Translations under genes and position numbers: made by a program
DNA from: Tannerellaceae bacterium
GTDB lineage: Bacteria > Bacteroidota > Bacteroidia > Bacteroidales > Tannerellaceae
DNA: 21,773 nucleotides
Reading direction: 5' to 3'
Assembly (NCBI GenBank): GCA_031276545.1
Contig: JAISMW010000002.1
Location: 1-21,773, forward strand
Notes under the pieces: model-generated
Told to the model about the DNA's origin: nothing
The model's input: the letters and a program-made list of their open reading frames with translations, nothing else
Database searches by the model: none
Shown here: one piece after another, positions 13,824 through 21,773 of the stretch
How the letters are laid out: each line of letters begins with the position of its first letter
Position numbering within the stretch: position 1 is the stretch's first letter

Positions 13824-14993
13824 ATGTTGATAAAAAGTGATGCACAGCAAGTCAAACAACGTTATGGAATCATAGGCAACAACCCGGCTTTGAACCGCGC
13901 CATCGACGTGGCTTTGCAGGTAGCCCCTACGGATCTGTCCGTACTGATTACCGGAGAAAGCGGCGCAGGAAAAGAAACATTTCCCCAGATCATTCACCAG
14001 CACAGTCCGCGGAAACACGGAAAATACATTGCCGTAAACTGTGGAGCCATCCCCGAAGGAACGATTGATTCCGAACTGTTCGGACATGAAAAAGGTTCGT
14101 TTACAGGCGCCCTGACCGACCGCAAAGGCTACTTTGAAGAAGCCGACGGAGGCAGCATCTTCCTGGACGAAGTAGGCGAACTTCCCATCCCCACCCAGGC
14201 ACGTCTGTTGCGTGTACTCGAAACCGGCGAATTTATCAAAGTGGGAGCCTCCAAGGTACTGAAGACAAATGTCCGGATTGTAGCCGCTACCAACGTGAAT
14301 TTAACCCGGGCTGTGACGGAAGGAAAATTTCGCGAAGATTTATATTACCGCCTGAATATGGTGCCCATCCAAATCCCGCCCCTGCGCGAACGCGCCGACG
14401 ACATTGTTCTCCTTTTCCGTAAATTCGCCAACGACTGCGCCGCCAAATACCGTATGCCCGCCATCCGGCTGGACGACGAGGCAAAACAGTTGCTGATTGC
14501 ATACCGCTGGCCCGGCAATGTGCGCGAACTGAAAAATATAACCGAACGCATTTCCATTATAGAGGAAAGCCGGGATATAACCGCCGACATTCTGCGCCTT
14601 TACCTCCCGGACCTGCAAGTGGAGAAATACCCCGTCCTGGTGAAACGGGACAACGAACAGAAGATATTCAACAGCGAACGCGAGATCCTGTATCAAATCC
14701 TTTTCGACATGAGAAACGATGTGAACGAACTAAAGAAACTTGTCCACGAAATAATGGGCGGCAACGTACAGGTTCCGCCGCCCGAGGCCACCTATCCCCA
14801 TGCCCAGATCCATACACCCATTCAGGAAATAGAAGCAGAGGAAGAAGAAACACATTCTCTGGAAGATGTCGAAAAGGAAATGATTCGCAAAGCGCTGGAC
14901 AAACACAACGGAAAAAGAAAAAGTGCGGCAATGGATTTAAAAATTTCCGAACGCACACTGTACAGGAAAATTAAAGAATACAACCTGGAATAA
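13824..14993 (+). CDS. Sigma-54-dependent transcriptional activator
   Basis: The 389-residue protein is an AAA+ enhancer-binding protein for sigma-54 RNA polymerase. Visible are Walker A GESGAGKE (residues 44-51), the sigma-54 contact loop as GSFTGA (91-96, usually GAFTGA), Walker B SIFLDE (111-116), the sensor/arginine region REDLYYRLN (170-178), WPGNVREL, and a C-terminal Fis-type helix-turn-helix ending SERTLYRKIKEYNLE. There is no receiver or other sensory domain before the AAA+ module, so activity may be set by expression level or by a partner. A long acidic linker (about 318-350) precedes the DNA-binding helix. One base separates it from the LptE gene. Its targets are unknown. Confidence 0.93.
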   Translation: MLIKSDAQQVKQRYGIIGNNPALNRAIDVALQVAPTDLSVLITGESGAGKETFPQIIHQHSPRKHGKYIAVNCGAIPEGTIDSELFGHEKGSFTGALTDRKGYFEEADGGSIFLDEVGELPIPTQARLLRVLETGEFIKVGASKVLKTNVRIVAATNVNLTRAVTEGKFREDLYYRLNMVPIQIPPLRERADDIVLLFRKFANDCAAKYRMPAIRLDDEAKQLLIAYRWPGNVRELKNITERISIIEESRDITADILRLYLPDLQVEKYPVLVKRDNEQKIFNSEREILYQILFDMRNDVNELKKLVHEIMGGNVQVPPPEATYPHAQIHTPIQEIEAEEEETHSLEDVEKEMIRKALDKHNGKRKSAAMDLKISERTLYRKIKEYNLE

Positions 14994-14994
14994 A

Positions 14995-15507
14995 ATGCAA
15001 AAGCTAAGAAATACCCTGCTTCTTTGCCTTCTGGCAATAGGCTGTACGGGCTGTAAAATATCGTACAGCTTCAATGGAGCCTCCGTAGACTATACGGTGA
15101 CAAAAACCATCTCGATCAGCGATTTCCCGAATCAGGCGCCTTTGGTTTACCCGCCCCTGTCGCAAAACTTTACGGAAGGATTGAAGGACATATTCATCCG
15201 TCGCACCAAGCTGCAAATGGTTTCCGCCAACGGCGATCTGGACCTGGAAGGCGAAATCATAGGATATGCCGTAGCTCCCATGGCCGTAAAGGAAGATGCC
15301 TATTCGTCCATGACCAGGCTGACGCTGACCGTGCGCGTGCGCTTTGCCAACCGTGCAAATCCCGACAAGGACTTTGAACGCTCCTTCTCCGCGTACCGCG
15401 AATTTAACAGCAACACAATGATGGAGAGTGTGCAGGATGAACTGAACGAAGAATTAATCAAGGAAATTACGGATCAAATCTATAATTCAACCGTTGCCGA
15501 CTGGTAA
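14995..15507 (+). CDS. lptE: LptE-like outer-membrane lipoprotein
   Basis: The 170-residue product has a short hydrophobic signal with a lipobox-type end (CTGC; lipidated cysteine probably C20, alternatively C17) and then ISYSFNGASVDY, which resembles LptE proteins of Bacteroidota. LptE works with LptD to place lipopolysaccharide in the outer membrane. Its size and its location just before a TPR-type protein and secG fit. The assignment rests on the N-terminal signature and context, as LptE sequences are very variable. Confidence 0.8.
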   Translation: MQKLRNTLLLCLLAIGCTGCKISYSFNGASVDYTVTKTISISDFPNQAPLVYPPLSQNFTEGLKDIFIRRTKLQMVSANGDLDLEGEIIGYAVAPMAVKEDAYSSMTRLTLTVRVRFANRANPDKDFERSFSAYREFNSNTMMESVQDELNEELIKEITDQIYNSTVADW

Positions 15508-15511
15508 AAAT

Positions 15512-16267
15512 ATGGATACGGACAAACTATATCACCTCATGGAGGATGCGTCGCCGCTGAACATAGACACGCTGTCCGAACTCAAACAGTTAGTGGAGGA
15601 TTATCCTTATTTTCAAACGGCAAGAATGCTTTACCTGAAAAACCTGGCCATGCTGAACGATGTGCAGTTCGGAGCCGAATTAAAAAAGACCGCCATCTAC
15701 ATCCAGGACCGCAAAATGCTGTATATACTGATTGAGGATGTACGCCTCATTCTGAAAAAGTATGCAGAAGAACAGTCGTCGGGAGCAGAAAATTCCTTCG
15801 ACATCATCGAGCAGTTCCTGAAAGAAAGAGGAGAAGATCCCGACCCTACCATCGTACTTCCCCCCTCCGGATCGGAAGACTATGTGATGTGGACTATCCG
15901 CGAAGGACAGGACTTATCGACAGAAGGAAGCGATGCGCCGGCCTTGAAATATGGAGACCTTATCGACAAATTCCTTGAAGACGAAGAAGTAAAAAATCAG
16001 ACCAACCGCTGGCTGGATGCAGACGACGACACCCTGTATGCTACGCCCGGTTCCATCGACAGGCTGCAGCACGAAGGAGAATCTGCCAAATCGGGAGACG
16101 ACTCCTATTTCACCGAAACGCTGGCGAGAGTGTATTTCAAACAGAAACGGTACGAAAAAGCACTGGAAATTATTAGAAATCTGCGTTTGAAATATCCGGA
16201 AAAAAACATTTACTTTGCAGACCAAATCAGATTTTTGGAGAAATTGATTATTAACACTAAAAAATAA
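15512..16267 (+). CDS. Conserved protein with C-terminal TPR-like helices
   Basis: The protein has 251 residues from the ATG at 15512, chosen over one six codons upstream that overlaps lptE. It has no signal peptide. The N-terminal half is helical (LSELKQLVEDYPYFQTARML), the middle is acidic and probably flexible, and the C-terminus holds one tetratricopeptide-like pair: ETLARVYFKQKRYEKALEII followed by YPEKNIYFADQIRFLEKL. It is likely a cytoplasmic scaffold or partner protein. The gene lies between lptE and secG, four bases after the former and seven before the latter, which hints at a link with envelope assembly or export. No specific function can be assigned. Confidence 0.75.
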   Translation: MDTDKLYHLMEDASPLNIDTLSELKQLVEDYPYFQTARMLYLKNLAMLNDVQFGAELKKTAIYIQDRKMLYILIEDVRLILKKYAEEQSSGAENSFDIIEQFLKERGEDPDPTIVLPPSGSEDYVMWTIREGQDLSTEGSDAPALKYGDLIDKFLEDEEVKNQTNRWLDADDDTLYATPGSIDRLQHEGESAKSGDDSYFTETLARVYFKQKRYEKALEIIRNLRLKYPEKNIYFADQIRFLEKLIINTKK

Positions 16268-16274
16268 ATTTATA

Positions 16275-16628
16275 ATGTACGTATTTATTTCTGTCATAAT
16301 TCTAATAGCATCCATCCTTTTAATTTTGATTGTATTAATCCAAAATTCAAAAGGAGGAGGCTTAGCATCCGGATTTTCTTCTTCCAACCAATTTATGGGT
16401 GTACGTAAAACAACCGACTTCCTGGAAAAGGCAACCTGGGTATTGGCCGGTACCGTCGTTTTGCTGAGTATATTCATTACCGCTTTTATCCCCAGAAACG
16501 AAGCCGCCGTTCAATCCGAAATCAGGCAGCAGGTAAACGATGCTCCGACAATCGACCCGAACATGATTGCCCCCGACTTCGGTACAGCCCAGCAGCCGGT
16601 TGTTCCGGAAGAAACACCGGGAGAATAA
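16275..16628 (+). CDS. secG: SecG subunit of the Sec translocon
   Basis: The 117-residue protein has two membrane helices (about residues 2-22 and 54-73) around the conserved cytoplasmic loop LIQNSKGGGLASGF and a following TTDFLEKATW. This is the SecG pattern; SecG assists SecYE in exporting proteins. The proline- and glutamate-rich tail (about residues 75-117) is longer than in E. coli and low in complexity. It is the last gene of the operon and is followed by a strong terminator. Confidence 0.93.
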   Translation: MYVFISVIILIASILLILIVLIQNSKGGGLASGFSSSNQFMGVRKTTDFLEKATWVLAGTVVLLSIFITAFIPRNEAAVQSEIRQQVNDAPTIDPNMIAPDFGTAQQPVVPEETPGE

Positions 16629-16663
16629 AAAAACAAACAGCAGCCAGTCAGCAATGTTGTGAC

Positions 16664-16706
16664 GGGAATGGCGAACGCTTCGGCAATCGCTGTTCCCCTT
16701 TTTTTT
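16664..16706 (+). terminator. Intrinsic terminator after secG
   Basis: An 11-bp stem (16664-16674 with 16687-16697, two G-T wobbles) encloses a loop that itself contains a CTTCGG tetraloop core; it is followed by eight T at 16699-16706. It lies 36 bases past the secG stop. Confidence 0.88.
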
Positions 16707-16761
16707 GCCCAAACCAATACCATTCCCCGGCAAGGCGCAAAGCATAAACCGCCAACCGCTT

Positions 16762-17256
16762 TCAAACGCCCGCCTTTGTATCCGGAAGCCCCGCCGGACG
16801 TTTTGGATAGACCGCCTTTCGAATGACTGTCCCCACCCCTGACGCTCCGGTCTCCGCCTTCCGGCTCCGTTCGACCACCCTTGACGCTCCGATCTCCTCC
16901 GGCCGTCGGGAGATGAAAACCTTCCGACGGTGTAGACCCTCGGAGGCTTCATGTACGTACATTATCGGTATATTTGTATTACTTCTTTGAATATTTGCGT
17001 TCCTTCCAGCAATATTTGCATTACTTCTTTGAATATTTGCGTTCCTTCCGCCAATATTTGCATTACTTCTTTGAATATTTGCGTTCCTTCCAGCAATATT
17101 TGCATTACTTCTTTGAATATTTGCATTACTTCCGACAATATTTGCATTACTTCTTTGAATATTTGCGTTCCTTCCACCAATATTTGCATTACTTATTGCA
17201 ATATTTGCATTACTTCCGATAATATTTGCATTACTTATTGGAATATTTGCGTTCAT
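16762..17256 (-). CDS. Doubtful heptad-repeat protein (NANIxxS/R)
   Basis: A 164-residue frame starts within the 21-bp repeat array and reads about 14 units of the type NANIQRS / NANIAGR. It then runs about 70 residues through non-repeated, arginine-rich sequence ending PDTKAGV. Because the unit is 21 bp, several other frames on both strands are open too, including a cysteine-rich + strand frame at 16951-17283, so openness is weak evidence. In this frame the more divergent units further upstream hit an in-frame TAA, which argues against the protein once spanning the whole array. No ribosome-binding or promoter signal was identified. It may be an array shadow. Confidence 0.25.
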   Translation of the reverse strand: MNANIPISNANIIGSNANIAISNANIGGRNANIQRSNANIVGSNANIQRSNANIAGRNANIQRSNANIGGRNANIQRSNANIAGRNANIQRSNTNIPIMYVHEASEGLHRRKVFISRRPEEIGASRVVERSRKAETGASGVGTVIRKAVYPKRPAGLPDTKAGV

Positions 17257-17368
17257 TACATTAATATTTTAATTACTTATTGATATAATTATATAGCTTA
17301 TTATTATATTTATATTCATTTTTAATATATTTGAATTACTTATTGATATATTTGCAGTCATTACGGAA
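16970..17368. repeat. Nineteen 21-bp units in perfect register
   Basis: Units start with ATATTTG (or a close variant) at 16970 and every 21 bases up to 17348, without a single insertion or deletion. Two unit types alternate at the left: one ends ATTACTTCTTTGA and is identical in five copies; the other ends GTTCCTTCC plus five variable bases. They therefore form a 42-bp higher-order unit. To the right the units decay toward A/T, but the spacing stays exact. 21 bp equals seven codons and also two helical turns. The array lies between the convergent 3' ends of secG and the hybrid sensor gene. Confidence 0.92.
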
Positions 17369-17636
17369 AGGCGGTCGAACACAATCGAGTTGTGGGTGAA
17401 CAGAATGGATGCAGGGAGAACCGGGATGCGCCGGCGAATACCTCCCATCTCCTCCGGAACCTAAGACAGTGTTCCCGAAACGCTCTCCTCCCGTATGAGG
17501 GCAATCCCCGGAAGCTCCGGAACACCCCCTTTCACTCCGCGGCGACCTCCTCCGGGACGGGGGACAAACGACAGGGGGAGGGAGGGCAACGGCGACCCAA
17601 ATTTTCACCTAATTTTCCAAACAGTACAAGCTGGGG
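17369..17636. other. Non-coding gap after the repeat array
   Basis: No supported gene, promoter or terminator was found in this GC-rich stretch, which forms the downstream side of the hybrid sensor gene on the minus strand. Confidence 0.4.
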
Positions 17637-20600
17637 TTATGCTATTGATTCGCCGGCGTCGCCCGATGTTTTATCCAGGTATTCCGTGGGAGAGAAGCCA
17701 TAGAATTTCTTGAAGGCGACGGAGAAAAGCGACGGATTGGTGTAGCCTACGGCATAGGCCACTTGCGAGATATTGGTTTTTCGGGTCTTCAGCAGGGTTG
17801 CGGCCTGTTTCAGCCGGATATTCCGTATGAATTCGCCGGCAGGTATTCCGGCTATTTCTTTCAGTTTCCGGTGCAACTGTACCCGGCTGATGCCGGCTTC
17901 TTCTGCCAGCAGTTCTACGTTGAAGTGAGGGTTTCCCATATTCCGGTTTATTGCACTCATCAGGCGCTCGATCAACTGTTCGTCGTTGGATTTGAGTTCC
18001 ACTGGTTTTACCTTTTCCTTCTGGTCCTGAAATCCGGCAAACTTGCCCTTTAGGTGGCGCCGTCCGGCAATGAGGTTGGAGCAAAGCAGGAGCAATTCTT
18101 CCAGGTTGAAGGGTTTGGTCAGGATGGCATCCGCTCCCTTGTCCCATCCTTTCATCCGGTTGCCGTATTCGGCCTGTGAAGTGAGCAGAATGACCGGGAT
18201 ATGACTGATATTGGCATTCGTCTTTATTTTCTTCAGCAACGTAAAGCCATCCATTCCGGCCATAATCACATCCGATACAATGAGGTCGGGGAGGGTATCG
18301 AGGGCTTTCTGCAATCCTTCTGTTCCATTGCTGCAGGTGATTACGCGATAATGGGAGATCAGCTCCTGCTGCAGGTAATGACAGATTTCCCGGTCGTCGT
18401 CGATCACCAATATTTTATATCCGGTTCCGGTTTTTCTTCCCGACTGTTTGGTATGAGGTTCCATTTCGCAGTACATGTTCTGCTCGAGCGCCAGACGGGG
18501 AGAAAAATCCTGCGCCACCATTTCATCTTTTCCGAGGTGTTCATTCCCCAGAGGGATGGTTATTGTAAAGCAACTGCCTTGTGTCTCTTTTCTGTTCCCG
18601 GCGGTTATGGCACCGTGATGCAGTTCGATTAATGTTTTGCACAGATTGAGTCCGATACCCGAACCGGAAGAAGAGAGCGGCGAGTCCTGATAGAAGCGTT
18701 CGAAAATCCTGTCGGAGTTTTTTTCGTCAAGTCCGATACCGGAGTCTTTTATGCTTATTTCGGCGTAACTGCGGGGGTGGCCTTTTCGGTTATCGCGGAC
18801 TTTGCACTCCAGCGACAGGGTGATTTCGCCTCCTTCGGGTGTAAATTTAAAGGCGTTATCCAGCAGATTGATCAGTACCTTATCGAAGTTGTTGCGGTCT
18901 ATCCATGCAGGCAGATATTCCGCGGCATGTTCGAAGCGGAGGCTGATAGCCCGTTTGTCGGCCTGGTATTCAAAGATTCCGAGCAATTCTTCGATGAAGC
19001 TGACCAGATTCACTTCGCTGCAGGTCATTTTCATCTGTCCTTTGTCTATTCTGCGGATATCGAGCAACTGATTGAGCAGTCTTACAATCCTGTTGGCGTT
19101 GCGGTACATCGATCGGAAGGCTTTGAGGGTCGCTTCGTCGTAATCCTTCTTCATCAGCATGGTGAGTGGACTGATGATGAGCGTCATGGGCGACCTTATT
19201 TCGTGCGAGATGTTGATGAAGAACTTCAGTTTCTCTTCATTGATCTCTTCCTGGTGCACTTTCCGGAGCCAGTGGTGCAGGAAATAGCAAAATGTCCCGA
19301 TAAAGCCCAGCAAAAGGACTGTATAGCCTGCCTTGGCCGCCGGCGAGGCATACCAGGGAGGGGTAATGATGATTGCAAAGGATTTGACGGGCGAATAGAC
19401 GCCGTTATCGCAGGCACGGATATGGAACATATAATTTCCGGGAGGCAAACGGTTGTATATAATCCTGTTTGAACCCGTCGCCGTCTGATACCATTCATCG
19501 TTTGCTCCTTCCAGGCGGTATTCGTACAGGATATTTTCGGGGTCGCGGTAGTTCATCATGGAAAAATCCATGGCAAAGGTATTGTCCCTGTATGACAGAT
19601 GCAGGGCGGAGGCCTCCGAAAAGACCGTATGGCTGATAGGGCGGCCTCCGGAGAATGTATGTGCGCTTACCGGCCGGTTATTCAAAGCCAGCAGCGTGAG
19701 CATGGGTTCCGCTGCAATCTCCCGGTTCTGTATGGAGTCCGGGATAAAGCGGGTAATTCCGTATACTCCGCCGAAATAAGCCTCACCTTCGCTGCACTGA
19801 AAATATACGCCGCGCGAATATTCCCTGTCGAATAAACCGCTGCCCGACAAATAGGAATACATTACGCCATCCCGGCAATGTATCCGGCAGATTCCTCTGA
19901 AGGTGCTGCACCAGATATTCCCGCGGCGGTCTTTTACCAGACCGCAGATTACGTTGTCGGGCAGTCCGTCGTCTGTGGAGTAATGTACGAACCTGCCGCT
20001 TTCGTGGTGGTATCCGAACAGTCCGTTGTTCGTACCCATCCATACTGTGCCGAGACTGTCTTCCAGCAGGGAATAGCAAATGGTGGTGCGCAAGGCGGAA
20101 TCGCATCCCAGTTTCAGGAAGGTGTCCGCCTGCGGGTCGTAGCAGTCGACACCTTTGTAATGTCCGGCCCATATCCGTCCTTTTGAGTCGGTCATCAGTT
20201 TGTTTATAAAGTTGTTTTTAAGGCTGCGCCCACCCGTCGTCGGTGTGTTTTCGGCAATCAGGCGCCTTTTGCGGGTCGGAAGACTATACTGCATAAATCC
20301 TCCGCCGAAGATGGAGAAATACACGTTCTTTTCTTTGTCTTCCACGATGGATTTGATGTATGCCCCATTCGTCCCCGGCGTATGGCGGTAGCTTCCGGAA
20401 GATCTGTCGAACTGCAGCAGGCCTCCGTAGCCGGTTCCTACCCAGAAGGTATGATCGGAATCTTCAAACAGGGAAGCGATGGCATTTGCCGCGGGATAGG
20501 AGGCCGCTATCCGGCCGTCTTCATGCACTTTCATCATCTCTCCGTTTTCGGCGCCCGCCCATACGATTCCTTCGCTGTCTTTATAAATGGAAGAAATACA

Positions 20601-21635
20601 GTCGCCGGACTGATGTTCCATGTCGCTGAAATCCCGGAAGTCGAAAAGGGAAGATTCGTTGGGAACCATCAGAAGTCCCTTCCTGAAACATCCTGCCCAA
20701 AGGTTTCCGTCTCTGTCTTCGATGAGAGATTCCACCTTGATTTTCTCCAGATTGATATCCCGGTTTTCAATTCCGCTCATTTTCCGTATCTCCAGGGTTT
20801 GCGGATCTATATAGCCAAGTCCCCGGCCGAATGTACCGACGTATACAATGCCTTTCCTGCCGCACAGGATTTTGGGCTTCAGGAGATGGCCGGCAAGGTT
20901 CTTGAGGGGAATGAACTTTCGGGCAAGGGGTTCCCACATACCGATACCCGACTGGAAAGAAGCGAAAAGCCGTCCTTTGTCGTCTTCCGCAAAGGAATGG
21001 ATAAAACCCGGCGCTTCGAGCATCTGAAAGCCGGCGTTTCCCGCTACCTCTCCGGCTGTGATGCGGAGAACTTTGTTGGGCGGTACGGGAATCCATATCG
21101 TGTGAGAGCTGTCCTCGTAGATATTGTCCAGCAGCAGGTTTCCGCAAGCCCTGTTTACGTCGTGCATCTCAACGGCCGTCATAGACTGCCTGTCGACAGC
21201 GAATACACCTTTTCCGGAGGTGGCAATCCAGATCTCGCCGGTGTGCAGTTCGATGATGTCTTCGACAGACGGCTGCAAATCATGCGGAAAATGTACCGGC
21301 CGGAAGGCATCTTCGTAGGGCAAATAGCGCTGCAGACTGCGGTTGGTGCCTATCCACAGTGTTTTTTTACTGTCTACGCAAAGGGAATATACGTAGTTGC
21401 TCAACAGGGAGGATTCGTTTGTTTCCTTATGGAAATAGTGGGTAAAGGTCCATCCGTCGAACTTGTTCAGTCCATTGGCCGTACCGATCCAGATGAATCC
21501 GTTGCTGTCGCGGCACATATCCGTGATGAGGTTGCAGGTAAGTTCTCCTCTTCCGTAAAAACGGCTTTGTCTTGCCCGGCAGCACCAGGCGACAGGCAAA
21601 AGAAAAAAGGCAAGTAAAATGAAACGTTCTTTCAT
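17637..21635 (-). CDS. Hybrid two-component system sensor-regulator (HTCS)
   Basis: The 1332-residue protein combines sensing and DNA binding. A signal peptide (about residues 1-22) is followed by 14 propeller-type repeats (DxxGxxWxGT..GL), enough for two seven-bladed propellers, and a Y_Y_Y domain (about 680-755), all periplasmic. One membrane helix (about 765-787) leads to the histidine kinase with H811 in NISHEIRSP and an ATPase domain with SGIGLNLCKTL. A receiver follows with phospho-acceptor D1122 in LIVSDVIMAGMDG, then an AraC-type helix-turn-helix at the C-terminus (VAYAVGYTNPSLFSVAFKKF). In Bacteroidota such proteins sense polysaccharide fragments and switch on the adjoining utilisation locus; no susC/susD genes are in this window, so targets must lie beyond its right edge or elsewhere. 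The ligand is unknown. Confidence 0.95.
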   Translation of the reverse strand: MKERFILLAFFLLPVAWCCRARQSRFYGRGELTCNLITDMCRDSNGFIWIGTANGLNKFDGWTFTHYFHKETNESSLLSNYVYSLCVDSKKTLWIGTNRSLQRYLPYEDAFRPVHFPHDLQPSVEDIIELHTGEIWIATSGKGVFAVDRQSMTAVEMHDVNRACGNLLLDNIYEDSSHTIWIPVPPNKVLRITAGEVAGNAGFQMLEAPGFIHSFAEDDKGRLFASFQSGIGMWEPLARKFIPLKNLAGHLLKPKILCGRKGIVYVGTFGRGLGYIDPQTLEIRKMSGIENRDINLEKIKVESLIEDRDGNLWAGCFRKGLLMVPNESSLFDFRDFSDMEHQSGDCISSIYKDSEGIVWAGAENGEMMKVHEDGRIAASYPAANAIASLFEDSDHTFWVGTGYGGLLQFDRSSGSYRHTPGTNGAYIKSIVEDKEKNVYFSIFGGGFMQYSLPTRKRRLIAENTPTTGGRSLKNNFINKLMTDSKGRIWAGHYKGVDCYDPQADTFLKLGCDSALRTTICYSLLEDSLGTVWMGTNNGLFGYHHESGRFVHYSTDDGLPDNVICGLVKDRRGNIWCSTFRGICRIHCRDGVMYSYLSGSGLFDREYSRGVYFQCSEGEAYFGGVYGITRFIPDSIQNREIAAEPMLTLLALNNRPVSAHTFSGGRPISHTVFSEASALHLSYRDNTFAMDFSMMNYRDPENILYEYRLEGANDEWYQTATGSNRIIYNRLPPGNYMFHIRACDNGVYSPVKSFAIIITPPWYASPAAKAGYTVLLLGFIGTFCYFLHHWLRKVHQEEINEEKLKFFINISHEIRSPMTLIISPLTMLMKKDYDEATLKAFRSMYRNANRIVRLLNQLLDIRRIDKGQMKMTCSEVNLVSFIEELLGIFEYQADKRAISLRFEHAAEYLPAWIDRNNFDKVLINLLDNAFKFTPEGGEITLSLECKVRDNRKGHPRSYAEISIKDSGIGLDEKNSDRIFERFYQDSPLSSSGSGIGLNLCKTLIELHHGAITAGNRKETQGSCFTITIPLGNEHLGKDEMVAQDFSPRLALEQNMYCEMEPHTKQSGRKTGTGYKILVIDDDREICHYLQQELISHYRVITCSNGTEGLQKALDTLPDLIVSDVIMAGMDGFTLLKKIKTNANISHIPVILLTSQAEYGNRMKGWDKGADAILTKPFNLEELLLLCSNLIAGRRHLKGKFAGFQDQKEKVKPVELKSNDEQLIERLMSAINRNMGNPHFNVELLAEEAGISRVQLHRKLKEIAGIPAGEFIRNIRLKQAATLLKTRKTNISQVAYAVGYTNPSLFSVAFKKFYGFSPTEYLDKTSGDAGESIA

Positions 21636-21658
21636 CTGTATTAGTATTATATGTCACA

Positions 21659-21666
21659 CAAACTTA
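21659..21666 (-). promoter_or_regulatory. Possible -7 box of the HTCS gene
   Basis: On the minus strand TAAGTTTG fits TAnnTTTG and lies 23 bases before the ATG. No TTTG is seen at the -33 distance, so the call is weak. Confidence 0.3.
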
Positions 21667-21773
21667 GATAAAAATCTGCGATTTATAAGCGTGTCTCATA
21701 AAAGAATACCTTCATTTGGCAAGATCAAGACCACTTCTTGTTTCAAAGCCGTGATACGCAAGCTCGGAGCTTA

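Noticed and set aside
16951..17283. Cysteine-rich 110-residue + strand frame in the 21-bp array, considered as a gene
   Set aside because: Any 21-bp repeat without a stop is open in that frame over its whole length, and the frame has almost no sequence outside the array. It is kept only as a note in the repeat and minus-strand entries.
21696..21773. Partial gene end on the minus strand at the right edge
   Set aside because: Only 24 codons lie between two in-frame stops, with no start and no recognised motif.

Overview
The window looks like a chromosomal segment of a Bacteroidales bacterium (Bacteroidota). The grounds are promoters of the TTTG / TAnnTTTG type, a very large hybrid two-component regulator with an N-terminal propeller, a secreted IgGFc-binding-like protein, an LptE-type lipoprotein next to SecG, and an arginine operon headed by argR. 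I cannot fix the genus from sequence alone.

Layout. 1-446: gene-poor, with four tandem 42-bp repeats and an intrinsic terminator for the gene on its right. 447-2360 (-): secreted surface protein. 2361-3153: intergenic, with the surface-protein promoter, a 245-bp remnant of an IS5-like element and the argR control region, where two ARG-box-like operators flank a TAnnTTTG box. 3154-10727 (+): arginine operon argR, GNAT acyltransferase, argG, argC, argD. It is split between argG and argC by a three-gene foreign cassette: a DUF262 protein, a DUF3696-type AAA ATPase, and a protein ending in an intact YoeB-like toxin domain. 10805-13732 (+): four-gene lipid or head-group cluster (cytidylyltransferase, short-chain dehydrogenase, CDP-alcohol phosphotransferase, acyltransferase). 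13824-16628 (+): sigma-54 activator, LptE lipoprotein, TPR-type protein, SecG, closed by a strong terminator. 16629-17636: convergent intergenic region carrying nineteen 21-bp units in perfect register. 17637-21635 (-): hybrid two-component system (HTCS). 1-150 and 21667-21773 hold nothing I can name.

Main result. The cassette is bounded by a perfect 14-bp direct repeat (ATGATACGAATCGG at 5398-5411 and 8599-8612). The right copy is the start of argC; the left copy holds the stop of argG plus a fossil argC start. The simplest reading is that argG and argC once overlapped by ATGA, and that the cassette entered at this overlap with duplication of 14 bp, leaving both host genes intact. The cassette has no visible promoter or mobility gene, is tightly packed (5-bp gap, then 4-bp overlap), and sits under the argR promoter. 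A DUF262 protein, an SMC/RecF-like ATPase and a YoeB fusion without a separate antitoxin form a good candidate for an undescribed defence or conditional toxin system wired into arginine regulation.
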